A stretch of 64,000 bases of DNA. Source: Marinovum algicola. Lineage in GTDB: Bacteria > Pseudomonadota > Alphaproteobacteria > Rhodobacterales > Rhodobacteraceae. The notes beneath the pieces were generated by a model, which ran no database searches, had not been told where the DNA came from, and was given only the letters and a program-made list of their open reading frames with translations. The translations under genes were made by a program, and so were the position numbers. Positions 57,235 to 64,000 of this stretch are shown here, piece after piece. The stretch is taken from assembly GCF_900109145.1 (NCBI RefSeq), contig NZ_FNYY01000004.1, positions 1-64,000 on the forward strand, given 5' to 3'. Within the stretch, counting starts at the first letter, position 1; every line of letters begins with the position of its first letter.

Positions 57235-58257
57235 TCAGCCTTTTTTCAGCACCCGGTTGCCCAGGGTCTCGGCGATCTGCACTGCGTTGAGCGCCGCGCC
57301 CTTGCGCAGGTTGTCCGAGACGCACCACAGGTTCAGGCCGTTTTCGATCGTGCTGTCCTGGCGGATGCGGCTGATGAAGGTGGCGAAATCGCCGACACAT
57401 TCGACCGGCGTGACATAGCCGCCATCCTCGCGTTTGTCGATCACCATGACGCCCGGCGCCTCGCGCAGGATGTCGCGCGCCTCGTCCTCGTCGAGGAAAT
57501 CCTCGAATTCGACATTCAGCGCTTCGGAGTGGCCGACAAAGACCGGCACCCGCACGCAGGTCGCGGTGACCTTGATCGACGGGTCGACGATCTTCTTGGT
57601 CTCGGCGACCATCTTCCATTCTTCCTTGGTCGAGCCGTCCTCGAGGAAGACATCGATATGCGGAATGACGTTGAAGGCGATCTGCTTGGGGTAGACCTTG
57701 CGTTCGTATTCGTCGGTCGGGTTGTAGACCGCCTTGGTCTGATCCCAGAGCTCGTCGATGCCGTCCTTGCCCGAGCCGGAGACCGACTGATAGGTCGAGA
57801 CCACGACGCGCTTGATGCGGGCGCGGTCGTGCAGCGGCTTGAGCGCCACCACCATCTGCGCGGTCGAGCAGTTGGGGTTGGCGATGATGTTCTTCTTGGC
57901 ATAGCCCTCGATCGCATCGGCGTTCACCTCGGGCACGATCAGCGGCACATCGGGATCGTAGCGATAGAGCGAGGAATTGTCGATCACCACGCAGCCGGCC
58001 GCGGCCGCGATCGGGGCGTATTTCTTGGTGGCATCGGAGCCGATGGCAAACAGCGCCATGTCCCAGCCCGCGAAGTCGAAGCCCTCGATGTCCTTGGTCT
58101 TGAGCGTCTTGTCGCCAAAGCTCACTTCGGTGCCCAGCGACCGGCGCGAAGCCAGCACTGCGATCTCGTCGACGGGGAAGCCCCGTTCGGCGAGGATGTT
58201 GAGCATTTCGCGGCCCACGTTGCCGGTGGCGCCTGCGACGACGATTCGATAACCCAT
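57235..58257 (-). CDS. asd: Aspartate-semialdehyde dehydrogenase
   Basis: A 340-residue NADPH enzyme reducing aspartyl phosphate to aspartate semialdehyde, on the route to lysine, diaminopimelate, methionine and threonine. NADP site VVAGATGNVGREML at 6-19, catalytic Cys130 in IANPNCSTAQM, and the later segment SGSGKDGIDELW near 160-170. Usual length for the family. It is monocistronic, with a strong terminator after it. Confidence 0.97.
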   Translation of the reverse strand: MGYRIVVAGATGNVGREMLNILAERGFPVDEIAVLASRRSLGTEVSFGDKTLKTKDIEGFDFAGWDMALFAIGSDATKKYAPIAAAAGCVVIDNSSLYRYDPDVPLIVPEVNADAIEGYAKKNIIANPNCSTAQMVVALKPLHDRARIKRVVVSTYQSVSGSGKDGIDELWDQTKAVYNPTDEYERKVYPKQIAFNVIPHIDVFLEDGSTKEEWKMVAETKKIVDPSIKVTATCVRVPVFVGHSEALNVEFEDFLDEDEARDILREAPGVMVIDKREDGGYVTPVECVGDFATFISRIRQDSTIENGLNLWCVSDNLRKGAALNAVQIAETLGNRVLKKG

Positions 58258-58356
58258 CGGTTCCTTTTCCTTCGTCTCGGTATGAATGGGGCGCCTGATA
58301 CAGGGTTGCGGCCGGTTGTTAAAGGGGCATTCGCCGCAACGCTCCTGGCGGGCCGG

Positions 58357-58421
58357 GTGCAGGGGGGCTCTGCCCCCCGGCCTGCGGCCGCCCCCCGGCG
58401 GTATTTCACAAGAGAAGAAGC
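58357..58421. repeat. Dispersed repeat, family B, copy 2
   Basis: Contains GCAGGGGGGCTCTGCCCCCC, GGCCTGCGGCCG and CCCCGGCGGTATTTCACAAG, the same order of palindromes and A+T-rich end as the copy at 36845-36914 (there in the opposite orientation). It lies between asd and the MFS gene. Confidence 0.65.
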
Positions 58422-58428
58422 TGCGGGA

Positions 58429-59604
58429 TCAGTCGAGCCGGTCGCGGCTGAACAGGTAGGGGATCATCCCGGCCAGGGTGACGAGCGCAAAGATGGCAAA
58501 GACCGGCGCATAGCTGGCCTCGATCGGGCCCTGGGCGGCGGCCCCCTCCTGCACGCGACCGGTGACGACCTGAAAGATGCCGACGCCGGCAATGCCGAAA
58601 AGGTTCATCAGCGTCACGCCGCGCCCGATCAGGTGATCCGGCGCATAGCTGCGGCCATGGGCGAGGATCAGCGGAAAGGTCATGCCGAAGAACCCCACGA
58701 TGCAGAACAGCGCGAGAACGGTGACCACGCCTGGGGCCGGCCAGAGCCAGAGCGCGGTGCAGCCCATCACCACCAGGGCATTGCCCGGCAGGACCACCCA
58801 TTTGCGCGAGCCGAACCAGCGGTCGAGCGGCCCGTAGGCAAAGGTGCCGGCGATCATCGCCACCCCCATCGCCAGCGTCGCCAGGCCGATGGCGCCCGGC
58901 GTCAGCCCGTGCACGTCGCGCAGGTACGGCCCGATCCAGAGCGCCCGCAGCCCGCCCGAGGCGGCGTAGTTGACGAACATCATCGGAATGACCAGCCAGA
59001 GCGCCGGCAGGCGCAGCAGGTCGAGCACGGAGCCGCGGAGGGTGGTTTCGGCGCCGGGCGGGTCGCGCACCAGGAAGAACAGGCCAAACGCGATCGCCGC
59101 CGAGGCCGCCGCCAGCGCCCAGAGCGTCTCGCGCCAGCCGATGGCCTCGACCAGCAGGGTGAGTGGCAGGGTGCCGGCGAGGTTGCCCAGAGTGCCGATG
59201 CCCAGCACCGTGGCCGCCAGGGAGGCAAAGATCGCCGGCCGGCAGGTGCGCGCGAAGATGTAATAGGAGGCCATCAGCACCGGCGAACAGCCCAGCCCGA
59301 TCAGCCCCATGGCCAGGGTCACATGCACCGGGCTCTGCGCCAGGGCAAACCCCGCCGCCCCGCCGGCGCCGCCGATGGCAAAGAGCACCGCGGCGGTGCG
59401 GCGCGGCCCGATCCGATCCAGCGCCGCGCCGACCGGGATCTGCATCAGCGCAAAGACCAGGAACCAGACGCCCGAGGCAGTGGCGAGGTCATCGGGACGG
59501 GCGCCGATGTCGCGTTCGAGCACCTCGGCCAGCACGGCAAGGAACGAGCGAAAGAACTGGCTGAACACATAGCTCAGCGTCAGCAGGATCAGACCGGCGT
59601 TCAT
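58429..59604 (-). CDS. MFS transporter
   Basis: A 391-residue inner-membrane transporter with twelve hydrophobic segments and the MFS loop between helices 2 and 3 (GAALDRIGPRRTA near 58-70). The substrate is not evident. Many genes for related proteins lie singly in alphaproteobacteria. It is followed on the same strand by no close partner; the next gene up (59632 onward) starts 28 bases before it. Confidence 0.88.
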   Translation of the reverse strand: MNAGLILLTLSYVFSQFFRSFLAVLAEVLERDIGARPDDLATASGVWFLVFALMQIPVGAALDRIGPRRTAAVLFAIGGAGGAAGFALAQSPVHVTLAMGLIGLGCSPVLMASYYIFARTCRPAIFASLAATVLGIGTLGNLAGTLPLTLLVEAIGWRETLWALAAASAAIAFGLFFLVRDPPGAETTLRGSVLDLLRLPALWLVIPMMFVNYAASGGLRALWIGPYLRDVHGLTPGAIGLATLAMGVAMIAGTFAYGPLDRWFGSRKWVVLPGNALVVMGCTALWLWPAPGVVTVLALFCIVGFFGMTFPLILAHGRSYAPDHLIGRGVTLMNLFGIAGVGIFQVVTGRVQEGAAAQGPIEASYAPVFAIFALVTLAGMIPYLFSRDRLD

Positions 59605-59631
59605 GTGACCTCCCTGGAAACCCGGTCTGGA

Positions 59632-60822
59632 TTACACAGGGCCGGCGCCAAGACAAGCCGCGGCCTGCCGCCCGGCCCAGGCGCCGGTGGCCAGACAGGC
59701 GGTCAGCAGATAGCCGCCGGTCGGGGCCTCCCAGTCGAGCATTTCGCCGGCAACGAATGTGCCGGGGCGCGCGATCAGCTCGAGCCCCGGGGTCAGCGCC
59801 TCGAAGCCGATGCCGCCGGCGGTGGAGATTGCCTCGTCCATCGGCCGTGGCCCGGCGTGGCGGATCGGCAAGTCCTTGATGCGCCGGGCAAGCTGGCCGG
59901 GATCCTCGGGCAGCGGCTGGCCGAATTCCATCAGCAGCGCCTGTTTCACCGGATCGAGCCGGGCCTGCTTGCGCCGGAAATTCGCCGCCGTCATCTTGCC
60001 GCGCGGCTTGGCGAGCCGGCGGGCCAATGTCTCCGCATCCGTGTCCGGCGCGAGATCGACGCTCAGGGGCGCGCCGTCGCGGACCGCGGCCGAGATCGCG
60101 TAGATGCCGCCGCCCTCGAGCCCGCGGTCCGAGATCACCGCTTCGCCGCGGCTGCGGGCCGGGCCTGCCTGCCAGGCGACGCCCTTGACCGGCATGCCGA
60201 ACCGCGCTGCCATATGCGCCGACCACTCGACGCGAACGCCCATGTTGGCCGGCCGGAACGGCGCCAGCGGCACGCCCGCGGCGCGCAGGGCCTCGGCCCA
60301 GGCGCCATCCGAGCCGAGCCGCGCCCAGCTCGCCCCGCCCAGCGCCAGCACGGTGACCCCGGCCGTGACACGCTGCACCCCCTCGGGGGTGGCAAAGACC
60401 GCCGCCCCGTCCGCCCAGCCCTGCCAGCGCCAGCGGGTGCGGCGGGTGACACCATATCCGTCGAGCCGGGTCAGCCAGGCGCGCAGCAGCGGCGAGGCCT
60501 TCATCGTCTGCGGAAAGACCCGGCCGGTCGGGCCGGTGAACAGCGGCTGGCCTAGCGCCTCGGCCCAGCGCCGCACCTCGTCCGGGCCACAGGCCTCCAG
60601 CATCGGGCGCAGATGGTCGGCGTGGGGCCCGAAGGCGGCGAGAAATCTGTCGAAGTCTTCGGATTTTGTCAGGTTCAGCCCGGATTTCCCCGCCATGAGA
60701 AACTTGCGCGCCGGCGAGGGCTTGGCCTCGGCCAGCAGAACCGCATGCCCCGCCTGCCCCAGCACCTCGGCCGCCATCAGCCCGGCCGGGCCAGCGCCAA
60801 TGACCAGCGCCGCGACCTTCAT
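59632..60822 (-). CDS. HI0933/BaiN-type flavoprotein (TIGR03862 group)
   Basis: A 396-residue FAD-binding protein. The N-terminal site LVIGAGPAGLMAAEVLGQAG is at 6-25, followed by KFLMAGKSGLNLTKSE near 40-55 characteristic of the family, and the C-terminal flavin segment TFVAGEMLDWEAPTGGYLL near 355-373. Role unknown; BaiN relatives act in bile-acid dehydroxylation in gut bacteria, which is not implied here. ATG at 60822; an earlier in-frame ATG at 61014 lies in the promoter region. Likely read through into the MFS gene. Confidence 0.88.
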   Translation of the reverse strand: MKVAALVIGAGPAGLMAAEVLGQAGHAVLLAEAKPSPARKFLMAGKSGLNLTKSEDFDRFLAAFGPHADHLRPMLEACGPDEVRRWAEALGQPLFTGPTGRVFPQTMKASPLLRAWLTRLDGYGVTRRTRWRWQGWADGAAVFATPEGVQRVTAGVTVLALGGASWARLGSDGAWAEALRAAGVPLAPFRPANMGVRVEWSAHMAARFGMPVKGVAWQAGPARSRGEAVISDRGLEGGGIYAISAAVRDGAPLSVDLAPDTDAETLARRLAKPRGKMTAANFRRKQARLDPVKQALLMEFGQPLPEDPGQLARRIKDLPIRHAGPRPMDEAISTAGGIGFEALTPGLELIARPGTFVAGEMLDWEAPTGGYLLTACLATGAWAGRQAAACLGAGPV

Positions 60823-61094
60823 GTCACCGCAAAGGCGCGATCGCCCGTCCCGACCCGGCCACCGGGCCGCGGCATTGCACCCGGGCGCCGGTGCGCGGCG
60901 ATGGCCCGGGCCCGCTGTGCAATTGTTGGCCCACCGGCGAGATCGAAGTTCATTGCTGTCCTCATGTCGCGATGACCCGCGCCCCGTGATGCCGCGATGT
61001 GGCGCGGCTGGCAAGGTGCCCCGGGCCGGGGATTTGCTGCGCCCCGGCCGTCGGGGCTGATTTCCGGCCCGTCTCCGGCTAGGGTTGGCCCAGG

Positions 61095-61397
61095 ATGACC
61101 GACGCGCCCGACCCGATCTGCCCGCTCTGCCACCGCCCGATCCAGCCGGCGGCGAAACAATCGCTGCATCACCTGATCCCCAGGCTCAAGGGCGGCAAGC
61201 GTGGGCCCACGGTGCTGCTGCACCAGATCTGCCACAACGAGATACACGCCACGCTGACCGAGACCGAACTGGCGCGCGACTTCAACACGGCCGAGGCCCT
61301 GCGCGCCCATCCCCGGCTGGCGAAATTCATCCGCTGGGTGGCAAAACGCCCGCCGGACTTTCATGCCCGCAGCGCCGGCGGGCGACGCAAACGCTGA
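61095..61397 (+). CDS. Small HNH nuclease-family protein
   Basis: A 100-residue protein that is little more than an HNH domain. CPLCHRP near 9-15 (first CxxC) is followed by SLHHLIPRLKGGK near 23-35 (the HH-type catalytic strand) and LLHQICHNEIHATLT near 41-55 (second metal half). The C-terminus is basic (RSAGGRRKR). It may be a nicking or recombination-linked nuclease; function unknown. Only a weak binding site precedes ATG 61095. It does not look like part of a restriction system. Confidence 0.82.
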   Translation: MTDAPDPICPLCHRPIQPAAKQSLHHLIPRLKGGKRGPTVLLHQICHNEIHATLTETELARDFNTAEALRAHPRLAKFIRWVAKRPPDFHARSAGGRRKR

Positions 61398-61465
61398 GCC
61401 GGACGAGGGCGCCTCCGCCACGCCGGCCTGAAGACCGCCGGCATCCAACCAAGGGAGCACGCACG

Positions 61466-61840
61466 ATGGCCATCACCTACACCGAGTTCCCCGAGAAAAA
61501 GCGCGTCGAATTCACCGTCAGCGGCCAGATCACCAAGGCGGACTACGACAGCATTGCCGGTCCGATGGAAGCCTTCATCGACGCCCATGGCACGGTGCAG
61601 ATGATCGAGGTGGTCGATCATTTCTCGGGCTTCGACCCGGGCCTTCTGCTGCCCGGCCTCCGGTTTGACATCAAGGCGCTGCCGCATATCAGCCATATCG
61701 CGGTGGTCACCGACATCGGCTGGCTGAGCCCGATTGCCCGGTCGGTGGGCGCGCTTCTGCCCACCCGGATGCGGGTGTTCCCGCGCGACGGGCTGGATGC
61801 GGCGCGGGCCTGGCTCGACGGCGAAAACCCGGAGGATTGA
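61466..61840 (+). CDS. SpoIIAA-like (STAS) family protein
   Basis: A 124-residue cytoplasmic protein of the SpoIIAA-like/STAS type, with the pattern of alternating strands and helices. Segments: RVEFTVSGQITKADYDSIAGPME is condensed as EFTVSGQITKADYD near 15-28, IEVVDHFSGFDPG near 47-60 and VVTDIGWLSPIARS near 86-99. Function unknown; related proteins have been linked to lipid binding or signalling. ATG at 61466 with AAGGGAGC upstream; 68 bases after the HNH gene. Confidence 0.85.
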   Translation: MAITYTEFPEKKRVEFTVSGQITKADYDSIAGPMEAFIDAHGTVQMIEVVDHFSGFDPGLLLPGLRFDIKALPHISHIAVVTDIGWLSPIARSVGALLPTRMRVFPRDGLDAARAWLDGENPED

Positions 61841-61899
61841 GGCGGCAGGCGGGGTTGTCTTGCCCCGCACGCCGCGATTGCGTCTGGGGCCCTGTCGCG

Positions 61900-62670
61900 T
61901 CAGGGCTCCACCAGACCGCTCGAAATCGCCTTGGCCAGCGCTTGTTCCACGGTCTTCGCCTGCATCTTGAGGCAGGCATTGCGAATGCGCCGCCAGATCT
62001 CGAATTCGGTGACGTTCAACAGATCCGCGATCATATGTCCGGTCAGCCCGTTGGCGATAAACGCCAGAACGTCGCGTTCCGATGGCGACAACCGCTCACA
62101 TTCCGCGCCATAGGCCCAGCCCTCGTGGATATCGTCCTTCGACTCGATCAGCGTGTTCGCCATCATCGCCGAAACGGCGGAAAACGCTCGCAGGGTTCCG
62201 GCCCCGAACAGCGAGGTGGGATCATCACGGCAGCTCAGCGTGATGCCCGCTCCCTGCCCCCCTGAATAGCAACCGTAAGAAATCAGGAAATTGTAGCCGT
62301 AGCTCAGGCTCGCGGCGCGCCAGTCGCGAAGCTTTCCCGAAGCCGGCGCACGCCGTTCTTCGCGCGCAATATCGACAAGCAAAGGGACATCCCTGGACAA
62401 GGCGCCGCGAACAAGGGGATCGACCGTGGCGAAGCCTTCTTGGCTGTATTGCTCGAGCCAGAGCGGATCCTTCGAGCTTCGCACCCAATTGACCTGGCGG
62501 GGAGCGGTGTTGAAACCCCCGATGTTCACCGCCTCGGCACCAAGGCGACGCGCAATGCCCATGGTCGCCCACCAATGGCTGTCGGCATCCTGCGCGCGCG
62601 CCAGCGCATCGGCGGTGTCGATCACCAGTTGCCCGATGCGCGTCGTCTTCACGGTGGCGGTCTCCTGCAA
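61900..62670 (-). CDS. Orphan LuxR-type quorum-sensing regulator
   Basis: A 256-residue regulator. The N-terminal half (about 20-185) is an autoinducer-binding domain: Trp71, Tyr75, Asp84 and Pro85 (LWLEQYSQEGFATVDPL) match by spacing the conserved Trp, Tyr and Asp of TraR that line the acyl-homoserine lactone pocket. The C-terminus (about 190-250) is a LuxR helix-turn-helix (LSPSERDVLAFIANGLT). The recognition helix is atypical (EIWRRIRNACLKMQA). No luxI-type synthase lies in the window, so it is a solo regulator. The signal may be foreign AHL or something else. It is transcribed from a promoter upstream of the SRP RNA gene. Confidence 0.88.
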   Translation of the reverse strand: MQETATVKTTRIGQLVIDTADALARAQDADSHWWATMGIARRLGAEAVNIGGFNTAPRQVNWVRSSKDPLWLEQYSQEGFATVDPLVRGALSRDVPLLVDIAREERRAPASGKLRDWRAASLSYGYNFLISYGCYSGGQGAGITLSCRDDPTSLFGAGTLRAFSAVSAMMANTLIESKDDIHEGWAYGAECERLSPSERDVLAFIANGLTGHMIADLLNVTEFEIWRRIRNACLKMQAKTVEQALAKAISSGLVEP

Positions 62671-62982
62671 ATGAGGGCGTCGAGGAAATGGCTCTGATCA
62701 GAAGCTTAGCGGAAGACCGGGCAAAACGGCAGGGCCACGCGACGCTCCCGCATCCATTCGCCGGGGCCGGACACCGTTGATGGCGCTCTCTGCCCGGGAC
62801 CGAATCGTAGCGCCTTGGAAGGGCACGAAACAATTACCGCCCGGCCTCCAGCCACATCGAGATTATCTGTCGCGTCTGCCATCTTCACATCCGTTTTGTC
62901 ATCGTGACCGTCACCGCAAACGGTCCCAAGCCCTTGAGAGCAGGGCATTTGATAAATTTCAACGCCTTGTGAAGAAATCTGG

Positions 62983-63078
62983 TGAGAGGCTGGACAACGA
63001 CCCAAGCGGGGCTCGTTACGGCTGCTTCCTTCCGGACCTGACCGGGTTGGCGAGGCGCCTGCCCGCGCCAACCTCTCG
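62983..63078 (-). ncRNA. ffs: SRP RNA (small 4.5S type)
   Basis: The minus strand carries the SRP RNA core: GTCAGGTCCGGAAGGAAGCA with the GGAA tetraloop apex. The two ends (GAGAGGTTGG and CCAGCCTCTC) pair to make a single hairpin of about 96 bases. This small form binds Ffh and brings membrane-protein ribosomes to the membrane. Exact ends are not certain. Confidence 0.95.
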
Positions 63079-63084
63079 ACCCGC

Positions 63085-63113
63085 TATGTAATCAACCGCG
63101 CCGCCGCTTGCAA
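63085..63113 (-). promoter_or_regulatory. Promoter of the SRP RNA gene
   Basis: On the minus strand a -35 element TTGCAA (63108-63113) is followed after 17 bases by TACATA (63085-63090), six to ten bases before the expected 5' end of the RNA. Spacing is ideal, and the -10 is a modest match. Confidence 0.5.
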
Positions 63114-63163
63114 GAGGGGCATCCGCATGCCATCCCCACGCTGACACCTACGGGAGAGCCAGC

Positions 63164-64000
63164 ATGAAACACGCGGAAACGGTCACTTTTGGCGGTTCGG
63201 CCCTCGACCGCGCGGCCGAGATTCGCGGCGATGCCGCGGCCCTCGCCGCCGCGCAGGCCGACCCGCAGGCCCGCGCCGTGCTGATCTGGCGCGGCAAGCC
63301 GCTGCTGGACGAGGAAACCGGCGCGCTGATCCGCCTGCCGCTCGATCACCCGGTGCTGGCGCAGGGCGACGACGACCTGATGCTGCTCGGCCGCGAGGGC
63401 GGTGCGGCGATCTTTGCCTGCAACCTCTCGGCGTGGGAACCGGTGGATCTCGACGGCGGGACGCTGGGGCACTTCGTCGATGCCTCGGTGCAACGCCACC
63501 CCGACCTGCCCGGCGGCATGGGTTTTGCCGAGCTGCGGATGAACATGACCCGGCTCACCCCGCGCGACGCCGAACTGGCGGCAACTGCCAAGGCGATCCT
63601 CGGCTGGCACGACAGCCATGGCTTCTGTTCGCGCTGCGGCAGCAAGTCCGAGATCATCAACGCCGGCTGGCAGCGCGCCTGCCGCGACTGCGGCGCACAG
63701 CATTTCCCGCGCACCGATCCGGTGGTCATCATGCTGATCACCCATGGCAATTCCGTGCTTGTCGGCCGCTCTCCCGGGTGGCCCGAGGGGATGTATTCCC
63801 TGCTCGCCGGCTTTGTCGAACCGGGCGAAACGCTCGAGGCGGCGGTGCGCCGCGAGGTGCTGGAAGAGGCCGGCATTCCGGTGGGCCAGGTCAGCTACCT
63901 CGCCTCGCAGCCCTGGCCCTTTCCGGCCTCGCTGATGTTTGGCTGCCGGGGCGAGGCGCTGGCGCGCGACATCACTCTCGACCCGGTCGAGCTCGAGGAT
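63164..64000 (+). CDS. nudC: NAD(+) diphosphatase NudC (cut by window end)
   Basis: The first 279 residues of a Nudix hydrolase splitting NADH/NAD and removing NAD caps from RNA; the last residues lie beyond the window. A zinc ribbon is visible (FCSRCGSK and CRDCG near 145-175). The Nudix box GFVEPGETLEAAVRREVLEE runs near 222-241, and the NudC-specific QPWPFPASL near 254-262. GGGAGAGCC precedes ATG 63164. Transcribed away from the SRP RNA gene. Confidence 0.95.
   Translation, partial: MKHAETVTFGGSALDRAAEIRGDAAALAAAQADPQARAVLIWRGKPLLDEETGALIRLPLDHPVLAQGDDDLMLLGREGGAAIFACNLSAWEPVDLDGGTLGHFVDASVQRHPDLPGGMGFAELRMNMTRLTPRDAELAATAKAILGWHDSHGFCSRCGSKSEIINAGWQRACRDCGAQHFPRTDPVVIMLITHGNSVLVGRSPGWPEGMYSLLAGFVEPGETLEAAVRREVLEEAGIPVGQVSYLASQPWPFPASLMFGCRGEALARDITLDPVELED

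Noticed and set aside
57529-60555. Long plus-strand open frame (1008 codons)
   Set aside because: It runs antisense to asd, the MFS gene and the flavoprotein gene, all of which have clear domains. Composition is typical of a shadow frame.

Overview
This window is chromosomal DNA of high G+C content from an alphaproteobacterium, almost certainly a member of the Rhodobacteraceae (Rhodobacter/Roseobacter group). The call rests on gene identities and orders: leuC-leuD-(EEP phosphatase)-leuB, DUF4170-waaA-lpxK, a group-IV sigma factor with a ChrR-type anti-sigma factor, an OxyR/KatG divergon, glnK-amtB, and a Rhodobacter-type porin. The ribosomal, cell-wall, lipid A, amino-acid and repair genes all look intact and ordinary for this group.

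Layout. Positions 1-4370 differ from the rest. Sampled lines there are about 57-60% G+C (34/60 at 1681-1740, 36/60 at 361-420) against 75% (45/60 at 22441-22500) in the core. This stretch carries only a two-gene AAA-ATPase/subtilisin pair of the IetAS type, known as a plasmid-stability and antiphage system. It lies directly 3' of a tRNA-Pro(CGG) gene (4371-4447), the usual place for an integrated island. From 4495 to 14756 come an EamA transporter, leuB, an EEP-family hydrolase, a membrane protein, a secreted cyanovirin-N-homology (CVNH) protein, leuD, leuC, a 53-residue secreted or membrane peptide, an MscS channel, rsfS and rlmH. From 15024 to 24910 come rsmD, a ferredoxin-reductase-like flavoprotein, a Prx5 peroxiredoxin, phhB, a FemAB-like acyltransferase, a GDPD/RidA pair, a type I secretion ATPase/adaptor pair and mlaA-mlaC.

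From 24951 to 29298 lies a sigma-E/ChrR singlet-oxygen response module with its divergent FAD-oxidoreductase/DUF1365/SDR operon. From 29397 to 42217 come mutL-rmuC, glnK-amtB, a PBP1A, an aromatic aminotransferase, sseA, smpB and the DUF4170-waaA-lpxK operon. From 42398 to 48848 are oxyR/katG, UDP-glucuronate synthesis and epimerisation, and a MarR regulator. From 49349 to 58257 are a YggS protein, a porin, a DUF3576 lipoprotein, pepA-nlpC-speB, an Hpt-like protein, a beta-carbonic anhydrase and asd. The right end holds an MFS transporter, a BaiN/HI0933-like flavoprotein, a small HNH protein, a SpoIIAA-like protein, an orphan LuxR-type regulator, the SRP RNA gene and a nudC gene cut by the window end.

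Working together: three oxidative-stress units sit in the window (sigma-E/ChrR for singlet oxygen, OxyR/KatG for peroxide, and a peroxiredoxin). Envelope maintenance is well represented (PBP1A, LpxK, WaaA, MlaA/MlaC, porin, MscS). Between genes there are at least two families of dispersed palindromic repeats. Two genes, rsfS and waaA, appear to start at CTG codons behind good ribosome binding sites. The best candidates for less-described biology are the tRNA-linked IetAS island, the exported CVNH protein and the 53-residue peptide.
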